Of a DNA stretch of 64,000 nt, positions 24,558-34,418 are shown one piece after another. The translations under genes and the position numbers were made by a program. Source of the DNA: Micromonospora sp. H61 (GTDB lineage: Bacteria > Actinomycetota > Actinomycetes > Mycobacteriales > Micromonosporaceae). The stretch is taken from positions 33,050 to 97,049 of the forward strand of contig NZ_JAGPXY010000020.1 of assembly GCF_018070325.1 (NCBI RefSeq), given 5' to 3'. The notes under the pieces were generated by a model that was not told the DNA's origin, did no database searches, and saw only the letters and a list, made by a program, of their open reading frames with translations. How positions within the stretch are numbered: the first letter of the stretch is position 1; each line of letters starts with the position of its first letter.

Positions 24558-25720
24558 TCCGCCGGCCACGCGTCCCCGCCCCCGAGGACTTCACCGGGCC
24601 CTCGCACTCACCGCTGGTCACCGCCCGGCTCGGCCTCTGGCTCGGGGTGGCGTTCGGGCTGTGTTTCGGCACCGGGTTGCTCAGCCACTACATCCAGCAC
24701 CCGCCGGGCTGGTTCACCTGGCCGACCCGACCGGTCAACCTGTACCGGGTCACCCAGGGCGTTCACGTGCTCTCCGGTGTCGCGGCGATCCCGTTGCTGC
24801 TGGCCAAACTGTGGAGCGTCTACCCCCGGCTGTTCGTCCGTCCGCCCCTCCGTCAGCCGATCCGGTTGTCCGCCCACACCCTCGAACGGATCTCCGTCCT
24901 GGTGCTGGTCTGCGGCGCGTTCTTCGAACTGGTCACGGGCCTGTTCAACGTCGCCCAGTCGTACCCGTGGGGGTTCTTCTTCCCGACGGCGCACTACGCG
25001 GTCGCCTGGCTGGTGGTCGGGGCGATGCTGCTGCACGTCGCGGTGAAGCTCCCGGTGGCCCGCGCGGCGCTGAGCACGCCACTGCGGCGCAGCGGAGCGC
25101 TACCGGCCGCGACACCAGGGCCCGACGATCGGGACTCGTCCGAGCGACGCGCGTTCCTGCGTACCTCGGTGGGCGTCGCCGGCGTCGCCGTGCTGGCCAC
25201 CGCCGGGGTCACAGTGCCGTGGCTACGTCGGGTGTCACCGCTGGCGTGGCGTTCCGCGTCCGGGCCGCAGGGCGTACCGATCAACCGTACGGCGGCTGCC
25301 GCGCGCATCGTCGTTCCCCCGGACTGGCGACTGGAGATCGTCTGGCCGGGCGGGCGAGACAGCCTGTCCCTGGCCGACCTGGCGGCCCTGCCGCAACGGA
25401 CGGCGGAACTGCCGATCGCCTGCGTCGAGGGCTGGAGCGCCTCGGCCCACTGGACCGGCGTGCCCGTCGTTCAGTTGCTCCGCCGGGCCGGCGCACCGGC
25501 CGGCCGACCGGTTCGGGTCACCTCGCTGGAGACCGACGGCCTGTACGCGGCCAGCACGCTCCCTGCGGCCCATGCCCGCGACCCGCTGACCCTGCTCGCG
25601 CTGCGAATCAATGGCGAGCAACTCTCGCCCGACCACGGTTACCCGTGTCGACTCATCGCGCCGAGTCGGCCCGGCGTCCTGCAGACCAAGTGGGTGGCCC
25701 GGCTGGAGGTGTTGCGGTGA
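24554..25720 (+). CDS. Membrane-anchored molybdopterin-dependent oxidoreductase (sulfite oxidase fold)
   Basis: A 388-residue protein. Residues 20-175 contain four hydrophobic segments with several His (HYIQHPPG, GVHVLSG, HTLERI, HYAVAW, LLHVAV), resembling a cytochrome b561-like haem domain. After a cytoplasmic stretch and a further hydrophobic segment (TSVGVAGVAVLATAGVTVPW), residues 250-388 form a sulfite-oxidase-type molybdopterin domain: LPIACVEGWSASAHWTGVPV holds the Mo-binding Cys, and DHGYPCRLIAPSRPG and KWVARLEV follow. Electrons could pass from the domain to the membrane haems (inference). It is the fourth gene of the operon, overlapping both neighbours. Confidence 0.88.
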   Translation: MIRRPRVPAPEDFTGPSHSPLVTARLGLWLGVAFGLCFGTGLLSHYIQHPPGWFTWPTRPVNLYRVTQGVHVLSGVAAIPLLLAKLWSVYPRLFVRPPLRQPIRLSAHTLERISVLVLVCGAFFELVTGLFNVAQSYPWGFFFPTAHYAVAWLVVGAMLLHVAVKLPVARAALSTPLRRSGALPAATPGPDDRDSSERRAFLRTSVGVAGVAVLATAGVTVPWLRRVSPLAWRSASGPQGVPINRTAAAARIVVPPDWRLEIVWPGGRDSLSLADLAALPQRTAELPIACVEGWSASAHWTGVPVVQLLRRAGAPAGRPVRVTSLETDGLYAASTLPAAHARDPLTLLALRINGEQLSPDHGYPCRLIAPSRPGVLQTKWVARLEVLR

Positions 25721-26142
25721 GAACCGTCCGGCTGCTCCTGTTCGTGGTCGGTGCCGCGGCCACCGCGTACGGCGGTTGGTTGCTGCTTCCCCAGTTCGGC
25801 ACCGCCCTGCCATGGCTGATCGGCGGCCCGGTGCTGCACGACGTCCTGGTGGCACCGCTGGTCGGACTGGCCGGGTTGGCGCTGGGTCGACTGGTGACGA
25901 ATCGGTTGCGCCGGGCCTGGATCGCCGCGGGTCTGCTGGCCAGCGCCACATTGCTGCTGATCGCGGTGCCCCTGCTGTGGCGACCACCCTCGGCGCCTCC
26001 GAACCCGGGCCTACCGGACCGCGACTACCCGCTGGGGCTCGCTGTCGGGCTGGCTGTCGTGTGGGCCGTGATCGTGGTCGTCCTGGTCGTCGCCACCACC
26101 GTCGACCGACGCGTCGCGCACCGACGGGCAGACCGTCGCTGA
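25717..26142 (+). CDS. Small membrane protein
   Basis: A 141-residue protein with about four hydrophobic segments (LLLFVVGAAATAYGGWLL, then VLVAPLVGLAGLALG, then AGLLASATLLLIAVPLLW, then VGLAVVWAVIVVVLVVATTV). Between segments two and three lies RLVTNRLRRAW. The loop PPNPGLPDRDYPLG faces out. GTG 25717 overlaps the stop of the molybdopterin enzyme gene, so the two products are probably made together and may form one membrane complex. Related small proteins are annotated only as hypothetical. Confidence 0.75.
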   Translation: MRTVRLLLFVVGAAATAYGGWLLLPQFGTALPWLIGGPVLHDVLVAPLVGLAGLALGRLVTNRLRRAWIAAGLLASATLLLIAVPLLWRPPSAPPNPGLPDRDYPLGLAVGLAVVWAVIVVVLVVATTVDRRVAHRRADRR

Positions 26143-26186
26143 GTCGACCCCCACCCGTTTTCACTGTTCGCCCAGGAGGGGCACAC

Positions 26187-27026
26187 ATGTCAGCAGGAGA
26201 CACCAGCACGACCGATCGCCCGCCGGTCGCCGTGATCGGCGGATCGGGGTTCTACGAGTTCCTCGACGACGTCGCAGAGGTCACCGTCGACACACCGTAC
26301 GGACCGCCGAGCGACGCGCTGTCCGTCGGGAGTGTCGCCGGGCGGCCGGTGGTGTTCCTGCCCCGCCACGGACGCCGGCACACCCTCCCCCCACACCGCA
26401 TCAACTACCGGGCCAACCTGTGGGCGCTGCGCGCACTCGGCGTCCGCCAGGTGCTCGCACCGGGCGCCGTGGGCGGCCTGCGACCGGATCTGGGCCCGGG
26501 GACGCTCGTCGTACCGGACCAACTGGTCGACCGGACCAGCGGCCGGGAGCAGACCTACTACGACGGGCAGCCCCGCGCGGACGGGAAGCCCTCCCAGGTC
26601 GTTCACGTGCCCTTCGCCGACCCCTACTGTCCGGTCGGACGGGCCACTGTCCTCGACGCCGCCCGATCCGCCGGTTGGCAGCCGGTCGACGGCGGGACGA
26701 TGGTCGTCATCGAAGGGCCCCGATTCTCCACCCGCGCCGAATCGCGCTGGTACGGCCGGGAGGGCTGGTCGGTCGTCGGCATGACCGGCCATCCGGAAGC
26801 GGTGTTGGCCCGCGAACTGGCACTGTGTTACACAGCGCTGTCAGTGGTGACCGACCTCGACTCGGGCGTCGAGGTTGGCCAGGGCGTGACCCAGCAGGAG
26901 GTGTTCACTGTCTTCGCCCGGAACATCGATCGCCTGCGCCTCCTGCTCGGTGACGCGGTGAAGACGTTGCCGGAGGACCAGGGAGCCTGCCCGTGCGGAC
27001 TGGCCCTGGCAGATACGGAGCGGTGA
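26187..27026 (+). CDS. mtnP: S-methyl-5'-thioadenosine phosphorylase
   Basis: A 279-residue purine-nucleoside-phosphorylase-fold enzyme that splits methylthioadenosine with phosphate for methionine salvage. VAVIGGSGFYEFLDD is the phosphate-binding start, VFLPRHGRRHTLPPHRINYR with the catalytic His region follows, and GGTMVVIEGPRFSTRAESRW and VGMTGHPEAVLARELALCY are MTAP hallmarks; the Ser/Thr and Asp pattern fits adenine rather than guanine specificity. ATG 26187 is 7 nt after AGGAGGG. A 44-bp gap follows the preceding operon, so it could be co-transcribed. No other salvage gene is nearby. Confidence 0.93.
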   Translation: MSAGDTSTTDRPPVAVIGGSGFYEFLDDVAEVTVDTPYGPPSDALSVGSVAGRPVVFLPRHGRRHTLPPHRINYRANLWALRALGVRQVLAPGAVGGLRPDLGPGTLVVPDQLVDRTSGREQTYYDGQPRADGKPSQVVHVPFADPYCPVGRATVLDAARSAGWQPVDGGTMVVIEGPRFSTRAESRWYGREGWSVVGMTGHPEAVLARELALCYTALSVVTDLDSGVEVGQGVTQQEVFTVFARNIDRLRLLLGDAVKTLPEDQGACPCGLALADTER

Positions 27027-27031
27027 GCGTC

Positions 27032-27047
27032 GTAAGAGTTCCGAAAG
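27032..27047. promoter_or_regulatory. Candidate response-regulator site, GTAAG direct repeat (site 3)
   Basis: GTAAG-agttcc-GAAAG, half-sites 11 bp apart, located 45-61 bp before the GTG of the DM13 gene. It matches the arrangement at 19862-19877 and 22402-22445; one half-site has a single change. Confidence 0.45.
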
Positions 27048-27092
27048 GGTTCGCGAACAGTTCGACGGCGGCTGCGGCCGTACGCTGCGGGG

Positions 27093-27677
27093 GTGAGAAA
27101 ACGGATGTTCCGGTCGCCGGTGGTCCGAGCCGGTCTCGCAGTCGCTGTCGTCGTGGCGATGCTGGGCCTCTACTGGTTCCAGCCGTGGAAGCTGTTCACC
27201 GACACCTACGTCGACGAGGCGATTCCCCGCGTAGCGACGACATCGGCCGCCCCAGTCCCGGCGTCCGCGACCCCGGAGTCCTCGACGCCGGCCCCCGCGA
27301 CCTCGGCGGCCACCCCAGCGGCGAACGAGATCCTGACCACCGGCGAGTTCGTCACCCATGAGCACCGGACGACCGGCAGTGCCGAGATCCACCGGCTCGC
27401 CGACGGGCGCCACCAGCTCATCATCCGAGACCTGAACACGTCGAACGGTCCGGACCTTCGGGTGTGGCTGACCGACCAACCGGTCATCCGGGGCACGGCC
27501 GGCTGGCGGGTGTTCGACGACGGCGAATGGGTCGAGCTCGCCAAGCTCAAGGGCAACAAGGGCAACCAGGTGTACGAGCTGCCGGCGTCGGTGGACCCGG
27601 CCGACTTCCGCAGCGTCTCCATCTGGTGCAAGCGGTTCGCGGTCTCCTTCGGCGCGGCAGATCTCACGAGCGCCTGA
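27093..27677 (+). CDS. Membrane-anchored DM13 domain protein
   Basis: A 194-residue protein. A single N-terminal transmembrane segment (VVRAGLAVAVVVAMLGLYWF) leads to a Pro/Ala/Thr-rich linker (residues 48-75) and a DM13 domain: GEFVTHEHRTTGSAEIHRLA, LIIRDLNTSNGPDLRVWLTD, GNKGNQVYELPASVDPADFR and SVSIWCKRFAVSFGAADL. DM13 domains are proposed redox or electron-transfer modules with one conserved Cys, seen here in IWCKRF. GTG 27093 lies 46 bp after GTAAG-type site 3. A link with the molybdopterin operon upstream is possible by shared regulation. Confidence 0.88.
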   Translation: MRKRMFRSPVVRAGLAVAVVVAMLGLYWFQPWKLFTDTYVDEAIPRVATTSAAPVPASATPESSTPAPATSAATPAANEILTTGEFVTHEHRTTGSAEIHRLADGRHQLIIRDLNTSNGPDLRVWLTDQPVIRGTAGWRVFDDGEWVELAKLKGNKGNQVYELPASVDPADFRSVSIWCKRFAVSFGAADLTSA

Positions 27678-27713
27678 CCGGTCCAGCCGGGTCGCAACCT
27701 GCCGGACACGGCA

Positions 27714-29401
<1,688 letters not shown>

Positions 29402-29469
29402 GCCCGGCGAGGTTCCCGGGACGGGGACCGGCCCAACGGATGTTCAACCACCCACAAGGAGGATCGGCC

Positions 29470-30807
29470 GTGCCAATTCGCAAACTCTCCGCCCCCTGGC
29501 TGGGGGCAGCCATGGCGGTGATGGTCCTGATCGCCGTAGGAATGTACGTCCTCACGACAGTCTCACCGGCGGCAGCGGCCACCACCGCCGGCTGCGGCAA
29601 GGCGCCCGGACTGAACAGCGGCACCCACACCATCCAGAGCAGCGGAAAGAGCCGCAGCTTCATCCTTCGGCTGCCGGACAACTACAACAACACCTACGCC
29701 CACCGGTTGGCCTTCGGGTTCCACTGGTTGGGCGGCACCGCCAGCCAGGTCGCGGGCGGCGGCTCCGACGGGGCCGCGTGGGCCTACTACGGCATGCTCT
29801 CCCAGTCGAACAACACCACCATCTTCGTCGCCCCGCAGGGCCTCAACAACGGCTGGGGCAACTCCAACGGTGAGGACGTCACCTTCACCGACGACATGAT
29901 CCGCATGATCGACAACGCTCTCTGCGTCGACACCACACAACGCTTCTCGGTCGGGTTCAGCTACGGCGGCGCGATGAGCTACTCGTTGGCGTGTTCCCGG
30001 CCGACGGTGTTCCGGGCGGTCGCGGCGATCGCGGCCCCGGGGGCGATCAGCGGATGCAGCGGCGGCACCCAGCCAGTGGCGTACCTGGGGATTCACGGCA
30101 TCAACGACAACATCCCCAGCGGACGGTCGCTGCGCGACAGGTTCGTCCGCAACAACGGATGCGCCGCACAGAGCCCGCCCGAGCCGAGGGCTGGCAGCCT
30201 GACCCACATCACCACCGCGTACTCCTGCCAGCCCGGATACCCGGTGCTCTGGGCCGCGTTCGACGGCGGCCACCAGCAGGGCCCGGTGGACGGGTGCGCC
30301 GGCTGTGAGAGCGGCGCGCGGAGCTGGGTCAAGCAGGAAGTGTGGCGGTTCTTCACCCAGTTCGGGTCGGACGTGCCGCCCACCACTCCCCCGCCGACCA
30401 CCCCGCCGCCCGGCCAGCAGAACGTGCTGATCGCGGGGAGCCAGTCCGGCCGGTGCATCGACATCCCCAACTCCAGTACCGCCAACGGCGCCCGCCCGCA
30501 GCTGTGGGACTGTCACGGTGGCACCAACCAGCGCTGGACCCACACCGCCAACCGCACCCTGACCGTCTACGGCAACAAGTGCCTCGACGCCAGCGGCGCG
30601 GGCACCAGCAACGGCACCGCGGTCCTCATCTGGGACTGCAACGGCCAAGCCAACCAACAGTGGAACCTGAACTCCAACGGCACCATCACCAGCGCCCAAT
30701 CGGGGCTGTGCCTCGACGCCGTCGCATCCGGCACGGCCAATGGGACGCAACTTCACCTCTGGGCCTGCCACGGCGGCGCCAACCAGCAGTGGGCCAGGCG
30801 CGCCTAG
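29470..30807 (+). CDS. Secreted feruloyl esterase-type hydrolase with ricin lectin domain (copy 2)
   Basis: A 445-residue paralogue of the preceding gene with identical domain order: signal peptide (1-37), esterase domain with nucleophile in VGFSYGGAMSYS, Asp candidate in IHGINDN and His in FDGGHQQGP, then linker and CBM13 with repeats such as GRCIDIPNS, NQRWT and NQQWN. The region [11 protein letters not shown] is shared by both copies. GTG 29470 follows AAGGAGG at 8 nt, a very strong site. An extra Cys-x2-Cys loop (DGCAGCESG) distinguishes it from copy 1 and may form a disulfide. Confidence 0.88.
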   Translation: MPIRKLSAPWLGAAMAVMVLIAVGMYVLTTVSPAAAATTAGCGKAPGLNSGTHTIQSSGKSRSFILRLPDNYNNTYAHRLAFGFHWLGGTASQVAGGGSDGAAWAYYGMLSQSNNTTIFVAPQGLNNGWGNSNGEDVTFTDDMIRMIDNALCVDTTQRFSVGFSYGGAMSYSLACSRPTVFRAVAAIAAPGAISGCSGGTQPVAYLGIHGINDNIPSGRSLRDRFVRNNGCAAQSPPEPRAGSLTHITTAYSCQPGYPVLWAAFDGGHQQGPVDGCAGCESGARSWVKQEVWRFFTQFGSDVPPTTPPPTTPPPGQQNVLIAGSQSGRCIDIPNSSTANGARPQLWDCHGGTNQRWTHTANRTLTVYGNKCLDASGAGTSNGTAVLIWDCNGQANQQWNLNSNGTITSAQSGLCLDAVASGTANGTQLHLWACHGGANQQWARRA

Positions 30808-30817
30808 TACCGCACCA

Positions 30818-30877
30818 GGCAACGCCCCTCATGTCGTAGATGCGCCGCTCGGTTCCTTTCCCGGGCGGCGCGTTGCC
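30818..30877. terminator. Bidirectional hairpin between convergent genes
   Basis: GCGCCGC (30842-30848) pairs with GCGGCGC (30865-30871), nested in GGCAACG (30818-30824) pairing with CGTTGCC (30871-30877, sharing one base). It lies between the second esterase gene (plus) and the AtzH-like gene (minus), both of which end here. Confidence 0.6.
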
Positions 30878-30878
30878 G

Positions 30879-31265
30879 TCAGGCGGTGGGAGCGGCGGAG
30901 ACTGAGACGTGCGCGGTGACGATCCGCCAGCCGACGGGCAGGCGTACCCAGGTCTGGGTCTGCCGCCCGGTGGCGGCGGTGCCGTCGTACCCGAATCGGG
31001 TTGTCACGACCGCCAGGTCCGGGCCGAACGTGGTGACGATCGGGTCGACCAGCCGGCGACCGGCCGGCAGCGGTGGCTGCGCGGCACGCCACTTGCGCTG
31101 CTCGTCAAGCCCGTACTGATGGTCGGCGAGGCCGAACCGCACTGTCCGCTCGGAATCCCAGAAGTACCCGCAGATCCGGTCGGCGTCCCCGTCGGCCAGC
31201 GCCCGTTCGTAGTCGGCGAAGGCCGCCGCCACCTCGGCGACCACGTCCGTCCGGTCGATCTCCAT
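30879..31265 (-). CDS. AtzH-like (DUF3225) protein
   Basis: A 128-residue NTF2/SnoaL-fold protein. ADYERALADGDADRICGYFW, then RTVRFGLADHQYGLDEQRKW and VTTRFGYDGTAATGRQTQTW, match AtzH, the 1-carboxybiuret-related protein of cyanuric acid degradation. ATG 31265 follows GAAGGGA. It is the last gene of an operon with a permease, two cysteine hydrolases and an allophanate hydrolase. In Pseudomonas ADP, AtzH acts just before biuret/allophanate steps; a matching role here is inferred from gene company. Confidence 0.82.
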   Translation of the reverse strand: MEIDRTDVVAEVAAAFADYERALADGDADRICGYFWDSERTVRFGLADHQYGLDEQRKWRAAQPPLPAGRRLVDPIVTTFGPDLAVVTTRFGYDGTAATGRQTQTWVRLPVGWRIVTAHVSVSAAPTA

Positions 31266-31348
31266 GCGGTACGTCCCTTCGGTCCGTTCGGTCCGGGAAC
31301 TTGCCGGCCCGGTCGGGAGCCGTGACGCCCCCGACCGGGCCCGCCGGG

Positions 31349-32977
31349 TCAGCCTCTCAGCGCCGAGGTCCGCTGCTCGCCGGCTGACCGATCGGTGGCA
31401 GGGTCGGCCCGGTCGGGCTCTCCGTCCAGTTCGACCTCCTCCGGTCCGGGTTCGCGGGGCGTGGGGCGGCCCAGCGCGAAGACCACACAGATCACCGCGA
31501 CGAAAAGGTAGCCGAGGGCCACCTGACCGTTGGCGTTCCACTCGATCCGCTCGCCGTGGATCAACCCGATGAATGACAGCAGCGCACCGGAGCCGGCGAA
31601 GATCGCGGCCCGACCGAACCGCTTGTCGATGATGAAGACCACCACCGCGCCGAGCACCAGGCCGGCGAGGATCGCGCCCTGACCCAGCACCATCAGCCCG
31701 TCGTAGATCACTCCGGCGCCGTTGAGCGCATCGTCACCGACCGCCGCGGCGGTGGTGCCGGCCGCCGCCAGGGTGTTGTCGATCTGCCCGGTGGCCCAGG
31801 CCGCGATGTTCGGGATCAGCGCGGCGACCACTGCCGCGGCGTGCGCCCTGGGGGTCGCCTGGAACGCCTGTGCACCGATCAGCAATCCGATGTAGAGCAG
31901 AATCGGCACGATCGCCGCCGTCGGGAAGATCGCGCCGAGCAGCCCGAACATGCCGAGGAAGCAGAGCAGCGCGATCACCACACCGGTCGCCATCGAGTAA
32001 CCGCTGCGTCCACCGGCGGCCTTCCAGCCCGGGTGCCCGACGTAGACGGCCGGTGGGAACGGCGAGCCGAGCGCTGCCCCGATCACCGCGCCCGCACCGT
32101 CGGCGAGCAGCACGCTGCGCAGGTTGTAGTTGTCCCCGGCGGTGGCCGCGCTCTCCACGTTCGTCATGCCCTCGGTGAAGTTGTAGACGCCGAGCGGGAT
32201 CGCCGTCGCCAGCAGGGGCGCCATGTCGGCGAGCCCGGTGAAGAGCAGGTCCAGCTTGAACGAGGGGACGGCGACCGCGATGTCCCGGGCCGCGGCCGTC
32301 ACGTCCGGCACCGACATCGCCCCACCGACCCAACCGATAGCGGTGCCGAGCAGCAGCGCGGCGAGCCCGATCGGGAAGTTGAACGGCAACTTCACATCGG
32401 TCAGCAGACCGATCAGCAGCAACGCGAAGACCGGTAGTGCGACCCAGGCCATCCGCCACATCTGCCCGGCCGGGTTCATCGAGATGAACGTGATGGAGAT
32501 TCCGGCGAGGGTGCCGAGCAGCGCGGCCCGGGGCGCGTACCGGCGGATGTACGGCCCGACGAACGCGCCGATCAACACGATCACGCCGATGATGAAGGCC
32601 CACGCCAGACCGGCTTCCCAGGCCCGTACGGGATCCTGGGTGCGCAGGTAGATGGGGAGCATGATGACGAAGATGACGATGAACATGTGCGGCACGCTCG
32701 GCCCGTACGGCAGTGCCGTCACGTCGGTGCGGTTCTCCCGTCGAGCCAGCCGGCGGGCCAGGTAGGTGTAGTAGATGTTCCCGGCGACCAGGGCGATGCC
32801 GAGCGCCGGCAGGATGGTGCCGAACACCTCCCCCTCGGGAAGGTTCACCACGGCGAGGCAGAGCCCGGTCAGGGTGAGCACGTTGACCAGGACGTTGACG
32901 CCGAAACCGAAGAACGCGTTGGTGTCGCCGCGGACCCAGTACGGGAGCGGGACGACTGTGGGTTTGGTCGAGGTCAT
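31349..32977 (-). CDS. NCS2/xanthine-uracil permease-like transporter
   Basis: A 542-residue membrane protein with about 12-14 hydrophobic segments and a polar C-terminal tail rich in Glu and Asp. VRGDTNAFFGFGVNVLVNVL begins the transporter, TALPYGPSVPHMF and LGVYNFTEGMTNVESAATAG are the conserved nucleobase-permease-like loops, the latter corresponding to the substrate-binding region with the key Glu. It belongs to a branch only distantly related to PurP/UraA. In this operon it should import the nitrogen compound (biuret, ureide or nucleobase-like) that the hydrolases consume. Spacing to the upstream hydrolase gene is 12 bp. Confidence 0.87.
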   Translation of the reverse strand: MTSTKPTVVPLPYWVRGDTNAFFGFGVNVLVNVLTLTGLCLAVVNLPEGEVFGTILPALGIALVAGNIYYTYLARRLARRENRTDVTALPYGPSVPHMFIVIFVIMLPIYLRTQDPVRAWEAGLAWAFIIGVIVLIGAFVGPYIRRYAPRAALLGTLAGISITFISMNPAGQMWRMAWVALPVFALLLIGLLTDVKLPFNFPIGLAALLLGTAIGWVGGAMSVPDVTAAARDIAVAVPSFKLDLLFTGLADMAPLLATAIPLGVYNFTEGMTNVESAATAGDNYNLRSVLLADGAGAVIGAALGSPFPPAVYVGHPGWKAAGGRSGYSMATGVVIALLCFLGMFGLLGAIFPTAAIVPILLYIGLLIGAQAFQATPRAHAAAVVAALIPNIAAWATGQIDNTLAAAGTTAAAVGDDALNGAGVIYDGLMVLGQGAILAGLVLGAVVVFIIDKRFGRAAIFAGSGALLSFIGLIHGERIEWNANGQVALGYLFVAVICVVFALGRPTPREPGPEEVELDGEPDRADPATDRSAGEQRTSALRG

Positions 32978-32989
32978 GGCTGCTCCCGG

Positions 32990-33682
32990 TCAGGAGGAGG
33001 GCTGCAACACTCCGGTGGTGGGTAGCGCGGCGCGTACCTGCGCCGAGTCGGCGACCCAGCCGAAGATGCCGCCCTGGGCGGCGATCATGGCGAGTCCGAC
33101 CCGGTGGAACTCGGGGAAGTAGGACCCGACGCAGTCGGCGAGCACGAGGCACTCGTACCCGCGGTCGTTGGCCTCCCGGACGGTGGTGTGCACGCACACT
33201 TCGGTGGTGACCCCGGCGACCAGGAGGCTGCGGATGCCCCGCTCGGTGAGCAGGACGTCCAGGTTGGTGGCGTGGAAGGCGCCCTTGCCGGGCTTGTCGA
33301 TGACCGGCTCGTCGGGCAGCGGCGTCAGCTCGTCGACGATGTCGTGGCCGTACTCGCCACGGACCAGGATGCGGCCCTTGGGTCCGGGGTCACCGATCCG
33401 TTTGCTCGGCGCGCCGCGGCTGAGCTTGGCCGGCGGGCAGTCGGACAGGTCGGGCAGGTGCCCCTCGCGGGTGTGCAGGATGCTCAGGCCGACGGCTCGG
33501 GCGTCGGCCAGCAGCGCCGCGAGCGGCGCGATGGTCCGGCGCAACTGACCGACGTCGTTGCCCAGGCTCTCACCGAAACCGCCAGGTTCCAGGAAGTCGC
33601 GCTGCATGTCGATGACGAGCAGCGCCGTGGTCGAGAGGTCGAAGGAGTACGGTCCGGGCCGTGCGGCGGCGATGGTCAACAT
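32990..33682 (-). CDS. Isochorismatase-like cysteine hydrolase (1)
   Basis: A 230-residue cysteine hydrolase. The triad is visible: Asp in [10 protein letters not shown] (D25), Lys in [11 protein letters not shown] (K130) and the nucleophile Cys in [20 protein letters not shown] (C163). [20 protein letters not shown] is the usual C-terminal block. Relatives cleave ureides, biuret, N-carbamoyl compounds or triuret. It is a paralogue of the next upstream gene, which lies 9 bp away, and likely takes a related substrate such as triuret or carboxybiuret; this is inference. Confidence 0.88.
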   Translation of the reverse strand: MLTIAAARPGPYSFDLSTTALLVIDMQRDFLEPGGFGESLGNDVGQLRRTIAPLAALLADARAVGLSILHTREGHLPDLSDCPPAKLSRGAPSKRIGDPGPKGRILVRGEYGHDIVDELTPLPDEPVIDKPGKGAFHATNLDVLLTERGIRSLLVAGVTTEVCVHTTVREANDRGYECLVLADCVGSYFPEFHRVGLAMIAAQGGIFGWVADSAQVRAALPTTGVLQPSS

Positions 33683-33691
33683 GGGCGCACC

Positions 33692-34381
33692 TCACCTGGC
33701 CGTGGCGGCGATGACGTCGTCGGAGGTGGTGACGCAGCCGAAGACACCGCCCTGCATGGTGACCATGTGCAGTGCCGCGTCGTGGTTGGCCTTGTCGGTG
33801 GCGCCGGTGCAGTCGGAGAGGATCAGGCACTCGTACCCACGGTCGTTCGCCTCGCGCATTGTGGTGTGCACGCAGACGTCGGTGGTGATGCCGGTGAGGA
33901 TCAGGTGGGTGATGCCCCGGGTGCGGAGCACCAGGTCGAGGTTGGTGGCGTAGAAGGCGCCCTTGCCCGGCTTGTCGATGATCACCTCACCGGACACCGG
34001 GGCCACCTCGGGCACGATCTCCCAGCCCGGCTCACCTCTGACCAGGATCCGGCCGGCCGGTCCGGCGGCGCCGATCTCGGCGCCGATACGCGCCGAACGC
34101 CACCGCTTGTTCGCCGGCAGATCCGACAGCTGCGGGTCGTGTCCCTCCCGGGTGTGTACGACAAGCATCCCGAGCGATCGTGCGTGCTCCAGTAGCCGGG
34201 CAGTGGCCGGCAGGCCGGCCCGGGTGAGGCCGATGTCGTAACCCATCGCGTCGACGTAGCCGCCCGGTCCACAGAAGTCGGTCTGCCAGTCGATGCAGAG
34301 CAGTGCGGTACGCGCGGTGTCCGCCGCGCCGTCGTAGGGCCACGGGTAGGGGTTGGCCGTTACCGGCCCGATGCTGCCCAT
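33692..34381 (-). CDS. Biuret amidohydrolase (BiuH)-like cysteine hydrolase (2)
   Basis: A 229-residue cysteine hydrolase. The triad is D31 (LLCIDWQTDF), K137 ([11 protein letters not shown]) and C170 (GITTDVCVHTT); the spacings of 106 and 139 residues from Asp to Lys and Cys are as I recall for BiuH. The N-terminal PYPWPYDGAADTARTALL and the block LPANKRWRSARIGAEIG are characteristic of the biuret/ureidoacrylate amidohydrolase branch. ATG 34381 follows AGGAGGCGAG. Biuret hydrolysis would give allophanate, the substrate of the upstream amidase, so the operon makes metabolic sense. Confidence 0.87.
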   Translation of the reverse strand: MGSIGPVTANPYPWPYDGAADTARTALLCIDWQTDFCGPGGYVDAMGYDIGLTRAGLPATARLLEHARSLGMLVVHTREGHDPQLSDLPANKRWRSARIGAEIGAAGPAGRILVRGEPGWEIVPEVAPVSGEVIIDKPGKGAFYATNLDLVLRTRGITHLILTGITTDVCVHTTMREANDRGYECLILSDCTGATDKANHDAALHMVTMQGGVFGCVTTSDDVIAATAR

Positions 34382-34418
34382 CCTCTCGCCTCCTGTCGTG
34401 ATCGCTGGTGCTGCCGCG

